Source: Ceratothoa steindachneri (Eukaryota > Arthropoda > Malacostraca > Isopoda > Cymothoidae). From it: 64,000 nt of DNA. Every line of letters starts with the position of its first letter. The first letter of the stretch is position 1. The DNA is taken from NCBI GenBank assembly GCA_963969495.1, contig OZ018320.1:75862162-75926161 (forward strand), written 5' to 3'. The notes under the pieces were generated by a model that saw nothing but the letters and a program-made list of their open reading frames with translations, had not been told where the DNA came from and ran no database searches. Below are positions 30,870-43,331 of the stretch, piece after piece. Position numbers and translations under genes: made by a program.

Positions 30870-32580
30870 CCATCTACAAGGAATATTGCTATCAAAAGGA
30901 ATATCTTGCACAGGCACCTTCCGGAACTGGACGAGTCCTTTGTGGCCATGTAACTGCCCACCCTGGTGGGCAACCTCGTGGTAGCGACAGCTTACCAAAC
31001 ACATCGAAGAGCGTACCTACCTCAATAACTTCTACACCTTGTTCGAGCATCGTAGAATTACATTCCTTGGGGGCGACCTCAATGCCAGATGCCGAACGGC
31101 CGGCTATAGTAACACGAACTAAAGGGGTCGTAACTTTGAAATGATTATGGAAAGGAAGAACATCCAAAAGATAGGGCCGAACTTCTCGACCTATATCACC
31201 AACAGGTCAGCAACAAGGCCTGGCAATATGATAATATAACTATCTCCATCATCGAGGCAGACCACGAGTGCATACCATAAACAGGGTACAAAACCCCCAC
31301 TACCCAGGTGGACAGAGAAGATGCGCTAGCTCCCTAGAGAACACAGGGACGCGTACGAAAAAGTTAGAAGGGCAGGATCGAACTGGGAACGAAGCTCATT
31401 GCTACGTCGATTAAGCGAAGAACTTAGGCTGGCCATCAACATCTAACAGGCTGAGATCTGGGACAGCCTGATAGCCAGGGTGGAAGACGAGCTGAACTTG
31501 GTAGAATTCTGGCGAAACATTAGAAAATTAAAAGGACTACAGAGTAGAGAGAAGACCCGCATAAAGGAGGGCGACGACTACTTGAAGAACCCGGCAGTTC
31601 TGGAAGGAAGATTTCGAACTTACTTGAAGGATATTTTCTCGATTACACCTGGAGACAACAAAGAGTTTGACCAGGAATTTGAAGGCCGACTGATTGAAGA
31701 CCTCAATCCGATAATACATCGTACGCACCCACACCACTACGTGGGCGGCCATGGCCGCCCAATAACAACAGAAGAGATCATGGCAACTGTAAGATCCTTT
31801 GAACAAAAGGCATCAGGCTGGACGGGCACCACGAAAAACAACTTGTTACATCCTCCCCCAGCATATCATTCAGAGAATCACGAGCATCCTTAACGCATCC
31901 CTGAATACCGTTTAAAAGTGGCGAAAATCATTTTTATTCCCAAAGAGAACAAACCTCCCGATCAAATACTAAATTACAGGCCAATGTCTCTCCTAGAGTT
32001 TGTAGGGAAAATTTACGAAAAGCTTCTGGCAAGCAGGCTCCAAGATTAGCTCACAGAGCTAGAATCCCACAACGCTCACCTGCATGGTTTCCGCAAGAAA
32101 CGGGGATCAGATACAGCATTCGCCCTTTTAACAGAAAAACTCGCCTGCTGCAGACCAGAAGGGAAGTACGTAGATGTGGTGTTGCGTGATGTACATAAGG
32201 CCTTTGATGAGGTTTGGCTGAGAGGCCTCTAATACAAGATCTTAGGCCTCCAGCTGAACCCGATCCTGGAAAAGGTCCTCTGTGATTACATCATGGAAAG
32301 GAGAGCCCAAATCTCGATTGAGGGCTACAGAGGACCCGAATTCGAACTCGAGGCGGGTGTCCCACAAAGTAGCTATCTGAGTCCTTTGCTGTACCTTGTA
32401 TACATATTGGACTTACCTGCTCCAGTGGGGGAGGATGTGATGTATCTGCAGTTCGCAGATGACATCACAAAAATCGTTCCCAGTCCCTATCGGAACGATA
32501 GAGTAAGATTCATTGGAACAGAGGAGAATGTGCTGTGTGTGAAAACGGGCACGGAAAGATAGTGGTGTCGTGATCGGCTG
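30870..32580 (+). pseudogene. Jockey/CR1-like LINE: decayed endonuclease and RT
   Basis: The endonuclease part is visible at about 30990-31140 (LNNFYTLFEHRRITFLGGDL then NAR, and a NTN motif). A linker follows at 31440-31890 (VEFWRNIRKLKG, a typical pre-RT region). RT then runs from about 31920 to 32560: IIFIPKENKP, NYRPMSLLEFVGKIYEKLL, HLHGFRKKRGSDTAF, VVLRDVHKAFDEVW, GVPQSSYLSPLLYLVYILDL and the catalytic QFADDI. Frameshifts near 31890 and stops near 32048 and 32230 break it. Sequence after the FADD box is lost, and no poly(A) tail is visible. It differs in motif style from the I-like copies (FADD, no RNase H), so it is a second LINE clade. Confidence 0.82.
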
Positions 32581-32659
32581 TGTGTTACGACCTGTGTAAG
32601 ATCTATCTACCCCCGCGGGGCTAAACACACCGCATCCACCATCCGGTGCTCAGACCTCT

Positions 32660-32770
32660 ACTTGCGTTGTTTGTATCCGTTCTCGCTGGGAGTGAACCCG
32701 ACACCTTGACGTTAGAAGACCAACGCTGTATCTATCAGGGGTTCTACTGTTTGTCCCTCGACCTTGAATG
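32660..32770 (-). repeat. tRNA-derived SINE-like fragment
   Basis: On the minus strand an AGCGTTGGTCTTCTAACGTC segment, like an anticodon arm, precedes a B-box-like GGTGTCGGGTTCACTCCC. The tail GAGAACGGATACAAACAACG follows. The A-box half is degenerate. The tail matches the 29.6-kb copy. Confidence 0.55.
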
Positions 32771-34546
32771 GAACGATCTTACCGGCGGTTTCATATTCTC
32801 TGATATGAGGTCCACAAAATATCAACAGGCTTCCAAACCAGAGATCTTACATGGACAACATTTATTGATGCAGGTAGAAAACTCATCACTTTATCATCAC
32901 CACTTCCTCTTCCGATAATGACATTAAACCACTACTGGTCTTCAGTATTTCCTTCTATGTATTTTAAGTAATAGCGTCCTTTTTTTTCCACTCAAGTTCT
33001 ACCAAAGACACGAAGCCAGTGTCGCACCTCCCTAGTCATCGTCGTGCCCTCCGAACGCAGTTGCAAACTTAGCTGTTGCCCTGAGATTCCGTGACAAATG
33101 AGGCGCAGAGAGGGCGAATGAGCATGAAGTGGATCCAGAAAAGGATGAAGAGGAAGATGTGCTCAAGATGAAGAGCATTTCGACTGCTCAGTAAAAAAAA
33201 AAAACAAACCCAAAACAACCATCAAGTCATTTTATTAAACTTCCGAGAAAATTAATTTTCCCGACTGAACGGACCTTTAATAACTCGAGAACTATAGGAC
33301 AAACGGAGGAAGGGAGTTGTTCCGCAGTCCTCTTTCCTTCCCTTCACCTCTAATTTTAATTACATTAATAATGAGACTTAGAAAATCCTCGTGTTTTACC
33401 AATTATATCCTTGGTGGATGCGTATTCATCTTTCCCAATTAAATTTCTCTCGCGGATTTTTTATTCCTCTCACCAAACAAGGGTTCCCAATGCCGTGTAT
33501 CAATAAATATGAAAAGAGAAGTGATTCGACTTCATATTATTCATATAATGCTTACAAAGTCATATTCTTACTTCAGAGGACGTATGTTCGCATATACGAA
33601 CTTACGTAGTAAGCACAGAGTTAACCAACTCAGCCTAAGCATTTAAAGATGGTATCCAGGTGATCTCTCCTAAAACTACGACCTTCATTTTCAGTCATAT
33701 TTTATCTTCATTCGTCTTTTCTTCTCTCTGTCCTCTCTCGCCCTTCCATGGAATAGATGTCACATACTAAGCCGCACCCCCTCGTTGATCACACCTGCTC
33801 TTTTTCTCCTCATTGATGTAAAAGGGGTGTTTCACCCATATATTTTCTTCGTGGTATAGAGATTGTCGTGGGTTAGCCGAGATTATAATTATTATTCTTA
33901 TTTATTATTATGATTAATAAAAATGGGTTGTACGTTCGTACTTCCAGTAATCGCTTCAGGATCGATCTCCAAGAGCACTTTTCTTATTTTTATTCTATTG
34001 AATGAATAAAAAGGGGAGTTCTCTCTTTAATATACTAAATACTGCCAACGCAACTCGTTCAAGGATCATTTACTGTACATTAATCAACTCAAACAAAAAT
34101 TAATGTATACACGTACAAAATACAACTTAAAAATGGTTCTTAAGTCCTTTTACCGACACTCGGCTTCAGGTTGCTTTAAGGAAGAACAATTTACTTTAAA
34201 ACAAATTCGTCTTTAAGATATACAAATAATCTACGTTAAATACACGGGGACATGAAAATAGAATTGATTACTTATGAGTACATTAGGTAGTGGTGATTAC
34301 CCAAAGAATCCAAACGAAATACCTTCGTTGAATCTTGTCCGGGGAAGCGTAGGAAAATCAGGAATCAAAACAAACGACGATTGAGGAGGCGAGGAGTTGA
34401 ACGCTTATAACCTTGAAACGGGGTTTTTCAGACGAAGGTTACATATGGTTGTATGCTTTTCTAGCGATTTGGTTTCGCTTGTAGAGCATCTCTTTTGGGT
34501 GAGAAATCTATCTAGTTTGGTGTGTCAAACTCAGATAGGGTAAGAT
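32771..34546. other. Intergenic sequence with a tRNA-like head near 33.6 kb
   Basis: No gene is recognised. At about 33575-33640 the minus strand reads GGCTGAGTTGGTTAACTCTG then TGCTTACTACGTAAG, which looks like the D-arm and anticodon arm of a tRNA and may be another SINE head. The rest is AT-rich. Confidence 0.35.
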
Positions 34547-34650
34547 TACTCGACGATCTTTGGTAATCGAACTGTGCCGATGGTACTTGGAGGTGAGATC
34601 ACTTGACCATCTTTGGGTAATCGAACTGTGCCGATTATACTTGGTGCAAT
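34547..34650 (+). repeat. ~50-bp direct duplication
   Basis: Two adjacent copies of a unit containing GATCTTTGGTAATCGAACTG then TGCCGATNNTACTTGG lie in direct orientation with few differences. No function is apparent. Confidence 0.75.
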
Positions 34651-34699
34651 CTGGTATTGCCCAAGAAAATGAAAGTCCTTAACTTGCTGGGGGGGGGGG

Positions 34700-35166
34700 A
34701 GACTATCCTGGCAAATTCTTCTCGATGTCGTGACGAAAACGAAAAAGTCCTCTTTTTCTCAGACGAACCGTTTTATACTAGGCTTACTCCCGCGGGGTAA
34801 AGGAGAGGGGGGGGGGCATAGCAAGGGGAGACCTGAGGGTTTCCTGGCGTTTGGCCGTCTGTTATTTCTCTTCCTCGACATTTTGAAATTAGGGAAACTG
34901 GATCTCATGTTGAATCGACAGAAGTGGGTATCAATTCAGCCGGGCTTGGCGTCTTGTAGCTCTGGGAGAGCGTAATACGAGATCGACAGTTTGAATTTTC
35001 GACTTGTTTGTTTATAAGTACGCCCTCGAAGGGTAGGCCTTTTGAGCCGAGGTCAGGAATAACTCTCCTAAATTTACCATTTTTATCCTACTTGTATGTT
35101 ACCGGAGACTGGGTAAAGTGGCTTAGAGAAACCCAAGTGGAATTTGTCTTCGCCATGAGAAATACC

Positions 35167-35169
<3 letters not shown>
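34700..35169. other. Unannotated sequence, possible tRNA-like patch
   Basis: A G-run lies at 34690-34698. At about 34955-35005 the plus strand reads TAGCTCTGGGAGAGCGTAAT and then CAGTTTGAATTTTCG, weakly tRNA-like. The open frame at 35008-35289 runs into the AT tract and is spurious. Confidence 0.25.

Positions 35170-35261
<92 letters not shown>
35170..35261. repeat. (AT)n microsatellite
   Basis: An uninterrupted AT dinucleotide tract of about 92 bp, the longest of the three in this window. Confidence 0.97.
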
Positions 35262-35263
<2 letters not shown>

Positions 35264-36127
35264 TCGCAATTTCTAACTGCCTCGGTTAACTCGTATATCT
35301 CTACAAAGATGGATGCGTTGAACATGACTCTTTAACTTTGCGGAGAACAACAAACATGGTGGATAAGTAACGAAACCTGATGACGTGATAAAACGACCTT
35401 TAAACTTTGTCCTTGTTTGACCTAAAGATCACTACTATCTTGCAAACTGCACTCTAAAGGAATAAGGACGAGTACATTAAGACTACAAGATAATGAATGC
35501 GATGTAGGACTGTAGATATACGACATTTCCATCACAAAATAAATAATGGAATATTTTACCAAAACTCCGGTCCCATTATTCGCACTAGTACCTTCAAAAC
35601 ATCAAAATATAACATTCTTTCAGTAAGAAATAGTTATGATTAATTACATTACTTACGCTTAATCAGAAAGATATGCGAGAGTATCTAATCAGCGGAATGT
35701 CTAAAATTGAGCATCTTCTGAAGGTGTAACGAAACATCATTCTGACACCTTCATTAAACGTGCCATATCTTTTATAACGGTGTATCTTCCACTTCTTGAA
35801 CTAGCGACTTGTCTTGTTTCACATATTTTTTTAAGACATCACTTAGAAAGTGACGTGGGCAACATCATGTCCGGAAAGGTTTTGCGAGGGAGAGAAAAAA
35901 GGCGCTACTGAGGATTAGCAGTGATTTGGTGCAGCCAGCGACCGATGGCAACTCCATGAACTAGTGACACCTGTCAACCTTACGCCATCCCTGGCCTATT
36001 GATGCTCGCCCCTGCGAGAAAGAAGTAATATTGTCGCTCCGCTGCCAGTGCCAACCTTTAAATTAAGCTTCAAGTAAGCTCTCCCGTCACACTAGCTACA
36101 AGGCCCCTAGCTTGACGCAAACAAGAA
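35262..36127. other. Intergenic sequence
   Basis: No coding or repeat signal recognised. Confidence 0.4.
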
Positions 36128-36295
36128 GACTTCTAACTCTAGTTCTTATAAATAAAACTTCTAACTGTAGTTCTTATAAATAAGACTTCTAACTGCAGTC
36201 CTTGTGAATAAGACTTCTACCTGTAGTCCTTGTAAATAACACTTCTATATGCAGTCCTTGTAAATAAGTCTTCTAACTATTTTCATTATAAATAA
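36128..36295 (+). repeat. 28-bp tandem repeat, six units
   Basis: Six consecutive units start with ACTTCTAACT or a variant and end with TATAAATAAG or TGTAAATAAG. Each is 28 bp, and the outermost unit at each end is the most diverged. Confidence 0.92.
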
Positions 36296-36954
36296 AGACA
36301 GTGTAAGCGTGTCCACTTAACCAAGCGCTCAGCGTTCATGTAAAGATCGCATGAAAAATAAAGAAGGGAGCTTCTCATGAAGTGGTGGACAGAATTATGC
36401 TGAGGCATTTTGCCCCCCAAGGACAAGGGAGCCTCATCACAAGGCCCCCCTCCCCCTCTAAGGTGTCCGCCCAGCCTCGACGACCCCCGCTAGCCGGACA
36501 GGGTCCCCACATATATCTTGCATTGCATTTATCTGCAGGCTCTGTCTCGACTGTGGGGGCGTTCTGCATGTAGTGAAAATGTGACGAAGTGTGTATGGTT
36601 CACAATTGCAGCATGAGTAAATGTTTGTATAGGTCAGACCGGTTCTTTTCTTTCTTCTCGAATTGGCAGCGCAATAACAACGGGGACGAATCCCGCCGAA
36701 AGTTTGTAAGGAGAGATTTGAAAAGAAAGTGGTGGAGATAGAGGAAGGAAAGATGTATGGAAGTTACCTAGAGATAGATCCTCATGCAGGCATTTGGGCC
36801 GGGAGGGCAAACTTAGGGTGTTGGGGTTAGAGGGCACGCACTCATCCAGATGTCAGCGGCATCAAGGTTGCCCATGCTACATTTGCCATTCCCTTACGGG
36901 TGAGTAAAGGTATGAATAAGGGAGGGTAAAAATAGGGGTTAGTAGAAAACAGGA
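36296..36954. other. Unannotated sequence
   Basis: A C-rich patch at 36410-36490 is open on both strands without a known domain. No gene is called. Confidence 0.35.
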
Positions 36955-37105
36955 GTGGGATGTAAATAACAACCCCCCAACCGGAGTCAAGAGGGAGGGG
37001 CGAACCAGACCTACCCTTACCTCCTGGCCCTGACCCCGGATGAATGGACGAAAGCTGGTTGGCGACTAGCCTGCAAAATTAGCCACTGGTCAAGAGAATG
37101 ATTCC
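36955..37105 (-). repeat. Fragment resembling the I-like element 5' UTR
   Basis: Blocks in the order AACCCCCCAACCGGAGTCAAG, CCTGACCCCGG, GGACGAAAGCTGGTTGGCG and CCTGCAAAATTAG parallel the 5' UTR of the full-length copy near 55.72-55.84 kb (CACCCCAGACCGGAGCTCAG, GGCTGAAAGGAAGGTCAGC, CCTGTGAAATTAG). It lies just outside the 3' end of copy 2 in the same orientation. It may be a fragment of a head-to-tail neighbour or of a related family. Confidence 0.45.
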
Positions 37106-37434
37106 GAATAAAACACTGACCGTCCAAAAATATAAACCACATGGAATCCTATAATTAGTATAAAACTAAGCTAAAGAATTAAATTATTTAATTTGAACTC
37201 ACAATTTGTTTTTATTTTTTTTTAGGAGCCCATCTGGCGTCTACCTTCTTAGGCACAAGTCGCCGTACTCACCACGACAGCCTAGTAATAGGCTACTTTA
37301 AAATAATAACAACAAAAATAAAAAGGAAAAAAGACAACAACAGGAAGCAGGTTCGAGGGTCGGGGGAAGGCGGACTTCCCCCCGGCGCAGGGACGTGCGA
37401 CCTACAGAGAAAACAACACCAAGAAAAACCCCAC

Positions 37435-40400
37435 CTAGTTAAATAAATGGGAGAAAGCCGGCCCCAAAAGTATATAAGTCCTGTCAATGTGAACGAACTC
37501 GTCCCGAGTACAAGGGACAGGCGGTAGCGACCACGCCCATCCCTCCCGGTACCGAGACAGGTAACGTGCGAAAGGATCGCCCAGACTGGGACATTCAACA
37601 AGAATGTGCCGAAAAGTCTGGGAGACAACGCAGTCTTCACAGTAGGGCGCTGGCGAGCGCTCCATTAAATGGCGGTGCCTCTCGCGAGTGTGACAAATTC
37701 GGAGACGACAGAAAGCAACCTGAAGCCTTCGCGGCATTAGTGGGGAGGGGGGGATAGGCCCATGGAAACAGGCGCGGCGCAATGGCACGCAACTTTTAGT
37801 TCCCTTCGACCGTCTCCCATCTTCTTTGCCAAGCAACCCGAAGAACTGCCTGTATTCCTGCCATGTAGTTGGGGTGTGAGGAAGAGCGAAACGCTGGGCC
37901 GGTCGCCCAGTCCTCGAGGACTCTTTGGCACCCTCATCGGCGCGCTCATTCCCCGCAATTCCTACATGTCCAGGAACTCAGCAAAAGATAATCTCGACAT
38001 CCGTCCGGCTCGCCAAAACCTTGGCGTCACGGATATTGCGAGCCCGGAGATGCGGAGATTCCAGTGCCCCGAGAACACTCAGGGCGCTTTGTGAGTCACT
38101 ATAGATAACAATCCGCTCTCCGAACCTAGCACGTAGCGTAATCTCCCGTACCGAGTGGTGTATTTCCACCAGCTCGGCCCTGAAAACAGACGCAACGCCT
38201 GCCAGAGCCCCGCTTACTTCAAACGGAGGGAATACGGCGTGGAAGCCGACCCCCTCCTGGGACTTGGAGCCAACCGTATACATTGGGAGCAGAGGTATGG
38301 AGACAAATACCCAAAGGTGGTACCATCCAGGGTGGCGTCCTGGGCAGGAGCAGGGGCGCCACCGGCGCGAGAGCTATACCTAGCTCTCGTAGAAGTTTCC
38401 TGACCCTAAACCCAAAGGGCTTGGGGTATGACTGGCGTCCTTCGGTAGCGTAGGCACTGTCGAAATCAGCTGCGGATCCAGTGAGACATATTGGCGACTG
38501 AGAGAGGCTCACACGCACAGGTGAACAATGCACTCTGCACGGCGCATAGCTAGTGGGATCTCCCCAGAATCGACTAGTAGGTTCTTAATGGGAGAAGTGT
38601 GGAAGGCTTCGGTTGCCAGGCGAAAGCCGGTGTGGTGGATCAAGTCCGCAATGCATGCTCAGCTGCGGATGCATAAAACTCGCATTGATAGTCGAGCTTC
38701 GAACGAACAAAGGATTGATAAAAAAGTAAGGCAGTAACCCTATCAGCGTCCCTGGCGCTGAACGTCACGGAACGGGTACATGAGACCCTAAGGCTGCGAA
38801 TATGAGCCGCCTAGGTGAAGCGTTGATCAAATACAAGGCAAAGGAAAGGGTGCGATTCAATCACTTCCAGGTGTACCCCATTAAGAAACAAGTCTGGTCA
38901 GGGGGAAGCCGTGGATGGCGGCAGAAGTGCACCACCTTAGTCTTGGCTATGGAAAACCGAAACCTGTGTGCTTCTGCATAACGAGAGACCTGGTTCAATG
39001 CCTGTTGGAGTCGACGTTTCAGAGTTGGTATCTTGGCCGCGCCAAAAGAGATCGAAAGGTCGTCCACGTAGAGCGTAGCGAGAACATCTTCCAGCAGCAC
39101 CGAAGTGATGCCGTTGATGCTCAGGGCAAAGAGTGTGACACTGAGGACTCTTCCCTGCGGAACACCCTCTTCCTGCTCAATTGGGCTCAATTGCGACGAT
39201 CTCGCAAAACTTCAGACATAACATTGGGAGGCGCCCCCTCACCCCCATTGTGTGGAGAGTCTCCATGATACAGTATCGCCATGCGGTATCATAGGCCTTC
39301 TCCAAATCGAATGACATCTTGGCATAGTGCTGTCTACGAAGGAAGGCCTCGCAGACGGCATATTCCAGTCGGAGCACAGCATTCGACGTGGAGTGGAACT
39401 TGCGGAAGTCGCACTGTGCAGAAGACAGATGGCCTCCGCAAGAGGTTAGAGAGATTGGGCGGTAACCGGCAGGAGTAGAGTGATCTCTCCCCGGTTTGTT
39501 GCGAAAGGCGAGCACAGTAGCGATTCGCCAGGAATCTGGGAGGAGACCCTCCACCCAGATCCTGTTGAACAAATCTAACAGAAAGGCCATGCCTCGCTCA
39601 CCCAGGTGTCGAAGCATGGCGTACAGGACATCGTCGGACCATGGGCAGTCTCCGCGCACGAAGCAAGAGTGGAAATCAACTCACTCAGAGTAAACCTGTC
39701 GTTGAAGGGTTCTCCGCTTCTGGAGGTGAAGTCCAGTCGGCGGTTTTCCGCGACATCTCGACGTGCATCGAATGCAGGTGGATCAGCATCCCGGCTAGAG
39801 AATGCGGAGAAAGCGGTCGCGAAGGATTCCGCCTCGGACGTGGGGTCCGAGATCGTGGTTCCATTCTCCTGGAGAACGGGAGGGGGGTCCTGCGAGAACT
39901 TGACTCGATTCCACACTTCTGCTAGAGGAGTCTTCCCGTTAAGTGAAGACACGTATGCCCGCCAAGCAGAGCGGCGGACGTGCTTCGAAATATACCGGAA
40001 CCTATCCCGATGAAATTTACCGACTGTGAAATCGTTCGGGCGGCGCTCATAGCGCATGTAGGCATAGCGCTTCTGCTTGAGGGCCGTTTCCTACTCGACT
40101 GACCACCACGGGAGTTGTCGGCCAGACCGTCTAGAAATAGTAGCTATGCCCGCGGCGATGAGGTTGCCAGAGAAGAACTTGACGGCCTCATTTACCGACC
40201 TAAACTCCTCGACTGAGATAGAGAATTCAGTCATTTCCTGAAATACAGACCAACGCGCCTACGACAAGCATCACCGGGGCGAGCTCTCGGGCGGCAGCGG
40301 CCCAGAAAATTATATTTGAATGGAAAAGTGATCACTACCCTGGAGGTCATCGAGCACCCCACAATCAAAATCAGGCTGTGCATCCGGAGAGCACAAAGAC

Positions 40401-40785
40401 AGATCGATGCAAGAAAATGAAGCGGTTCTCCGGCAGCGATGCGTAAACTCATCCACATTTAGGACAGCCATCTCAAGCTCATCGATCAGGTTGGCAAGTA
40501 CTTGACCCCGGGGATTTATTGGGTAATCTCCCCAGAGAGGAGGGTGGGCATGGGGCATGCTCCCAGCATGGTCTCCTGCAAAAAGATAGCTAACCGGGAA
40601 CGGACGGAGACGAGCCTCCGCACCATCTCCCAGTTGTCCCGGAGTCCGCGGCAATTCGATTGAAGGAATATGCCCTTCAGCTCTAGCTCGGAAGAGACGC
40701 GGTGGCCCTCTTCGAAGAGAAGACCATAACGGGAATGGCCGTACACTTCGCGGAGGCAGAATTCCTGTCGCTGTTGGCTGGACAA
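37435..40785 (-). pseudogene. ORF2 of I-like copy 2 (endonuclease-RT-RNase H), broken
   Basis: Pieces in order on the minus strand are as follows. The endonuclease start (40516-40785, FLQSNCRGLRDNWE) is joined by deletion to GDYPINPRGQVLANLID (40310-40654). Next come a linker (39575-40057) and RT fingers/palm (39177-39659, RPISLTSCGG and MSFDLEKAYDTAW). RT catalytic ATLYVDDLSISFG is intact at 38861-39190. RNase H is at 37978-38283, where the first catalytic Asp of TDGS reads VGS (YTVGSKSQEG), and the C-terminal zinc motif is at 37435-37836. At the position of the private stop in copy 3, this copy has GAA, so ORF2 reads through there. Several frameshifts make it inactive. Confidence 0.85.
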
Positions 40786-41041
40786 TGCGCTGAAGGCGTT
40801 GTCGCCTCCGAGGAATTATTGGGGGAGGTTGGGCTCTCCATGCGAATCTTTTCCTCCCTCCGCCTCGAAACAGGAGGGCGGGGGGCTCTCCGAGACACCA
40901 AGGCTATCATTGGACGTGGGCGAAGGAGCCTAAGCTTTTTTGTTGCTCTCCTAACAAACGATCTTTTGCCTGGCGACCAGCTTCAGGGGTGTTGCCTCTT
41001 GTGAATATAACGACTAAATGGAGGCGCGTGGCCGTTTTGCC

Positions 41042-42820
41042 TTACGGGAAACGGTCACGCTGGGGGAAGTGGAGGGGAAGCCCCGGTTTTAGCCGGGGCT
41101 GGTTTTGGACCCTTTGTGCCGCCAGCTTTACGAGGGGAGCGCCCGGGGTGGTTAGAACCCGCAGACGGGTTCCGAATGGGCGCGGAAACGACCATACTTG
41201 TAGGCCTGGAGGTGCCAGGAGCAGAGGGTGTCTTTTTCCCCTTTTAGGCATAGGACGTCCCTGGTAGAGCCTGGCGCTCCAGGACCAAGTCATTAGCCTT
41301 GCGAAATGAGAGACGTCCCTGAGCCTTAACGGCCAGCCTTTCCTTTTCAAGGAGATATATACCACATTTCTTTGAAGAATCGGGTGCGGCTCTCCGCAAT
41401 TGGCACACTTGGCCACACACGATTTGGACTTATCGTGTTTGGCCTTGGAGCAACCTACACAGAATTCGGGTAACCCCGACTTTGCACGTCGACAGGAGCG
41501 ATTAGTATGGCCGAAGTGGCAATGGCACAAAGTCCTTCACGCGGTAGCGATACCAACCGGCATGCACCGACTCAGGGAGCTTGTCACAGTCGAACGTGAC
41601 GAAGAGTGTAGGGGTAGGTCTCGAGGCCCCTCCCTGTTTTCTCATCACACGTTCGACCTTGACCGCCCCATGGTCTGCCAGCTCTAAGGTGATGTCCTCT
41701 ATGGAATAATCCAAAAGTTCCCTCACATAAACTACTTTCACGAAGTTCCTTGAGTGCGGCGTCACACTCACAGGCGTGCCATCAAGTGTCCGAAGGGCAC
41801 TAATCATGGCCACCTCGGAGGGATTCGAGGCATTCGCTAAAAAGCTCCCTTCCGAGAAACAGGTCACCTTCGGCTCTCTACCAATCACACTAGTTAAAGC
41901 TCTCCTCTGATGGATCATGTTGCCCTTAGCCAACATGGTGCCTTCAGTGGAGCGAATAACGAGTAAACGTTTGAAACCAACGGGCTCGATAACGCCGGGT
42001 AGTCTGAATGAGGGGCCCCTACCTAATCGAGGCTCCGCTCTGCGCACTTTTGGTCTTAGTCTCGGGCTCCCCAACCAGAGGAGCAACGAATGGGGACCTT
42101 CTCCGAAGTAGAGAAGGTCTTGGCTGTCACAGGGGCACTATTCGGGGGAGGAGGTTCCTCTCCTCATAAGGCCTCTGAGGCCCGAGCGGTCTGAGGAGGA
42201 CCCTGCACGGGGGCGGACTCGTCTTCAGTGCTTTTCACCGATCCCGTGTTCGACCCCATAGAATGTCCTACTATTTGGGGCTGGGTCAGTCACCTCACGG
42301 ACCATGTCTATCCCAGGGGGGCCCCATGTGACCATCGCCGCCCCCCCCTTCCAAGATATCACTGATCCCATTCGAAGAACCTGTTTTCTTTTCTTAGAAG
42401 ATGGGGGCAGGTTTACTGACCCCATGCAATTTACTCGTGCACGCACGCAGGCCATTAGGGGAAAGGGGCTGGCCCTAACGTGCCGCTGCCACAGGTGGCG
42501 CTCAATTATAGGCCGCCTGCATGTTCTCTTGGCACTCCCCATACAAAGTAAAGGGGGGGACTGCCGCTGGAGAAAGGGAGTTACTGAGGGCAAATCCATG
42601 GAATTTGGTGAGGAGGAAGTTCCCTGCACCCGGAGGCATAGGAGAGGAATAAGCCTCCTCTCTATTCAGAGAAGTTTGGAGGGTCCCCTTGAAAACACAG
42701 GTGGGGGGGGGGACCTCCATTTTTAGAGTGGAGCTACCCGAAGGTGGCTCCGTTTATTGTCTAGGGAAAGGTAGAGTGGTAAAGTTTTTATTTTGATAGT
42801 TTTCATCATGGGACATGGTG
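41042..42820 (-). pseudogene. ORF1 of I-like copy 2 (zinc-knuckle protein), broken
   Basis: The 41502-42086 piece contains FKRLLVIRSTEGTMLAKGNM and DITLELADHGAVKVERVMRK, which match residues about 180-300 of the intact ORF1. The 41042-41530 piece holds knuckle blocks (CHFGHTNRSCRR, CVGCSKAKHDKSKSC and CANCGEPHP). A frameshift lies between them and the C-terminal half is fragmentary. Upstream, 42225-42720 carries diverged N-terminal sequence, and an ATG in the context GGGTCACCATG lies at about 42815. Confidence 0.8.
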
Positions 42821-43331
42821 ACCCTAATAATAATACGGAAGCAAACGCTCATCATCCCACGCAGTAGCCTGCTCTGCGAGGGGTGAACACGGGGTCGGCC
42901 TAACCGGCTGCCGCCATTTATGGCCACTCCTCTGCCCTAGTGACCTGGCAGCCCATCTGCATGGCGGCGCCACCTTAGGCACGGAGTAAAATGGATATAT
43001 AGTGAAAGGAGAAAGAAAGGGGATATGAGGAAGGTGTGATCGGGGATGGTGCAGGTTGTTAAAAACCCATCACCCCAGACCGGAGCTCAGGAGTGAGGGG
43101 ATGCTGTCCCCTTCCCCCTCAGCCCCGTTCCAAGATAGTTGGGTGAAAGGAAGCTGGTGGGCATCTACCCTGTGAAATTAGAGGCCGACCAGAGAAAGTT
43201 GTGGGAGAGAGATAGTAGGGTAAAAACGCAGGCTGTTGTTAAGAAGGAGAAGAGGCCAAGCTGGGGCCGGACGGGTCACTGAGTCCCGTCACCACGGCAG
43301 CCAGGAACGCAAATCGCCGCGCCCCTTACGG

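Larger units (their letters stand above)
37208..43331 (-). mobile_element. I/Nimb-like LINE copy 2, decayed, near full span
   Basis: This is collinear with the full-length copy from its T-run/poly(A) end (37208-37224, followed by AGGAGCCCATCTGGCG) to its 5' end. The 5' end has the same terminal block, ATCGCCGCGCCCCTTACGGG, at about 43310-43330. Its 6.1-kb span is shorter because of internal deletions. One of these removes the endonuclease part equivalent to about 52.63-52.90 kb, and others lie in ORF1. I could not find a convincing target-site duplication. It lies in the same orientation as copies 1 and 3. Confidence 0.88.

Noticed and set aside
37208..43331. Target-site duplication for I-like copy 2
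   Set aside because: Flanks share only short A/T-rich words such as AATTT, which are not convincing in AT-rich DNA.
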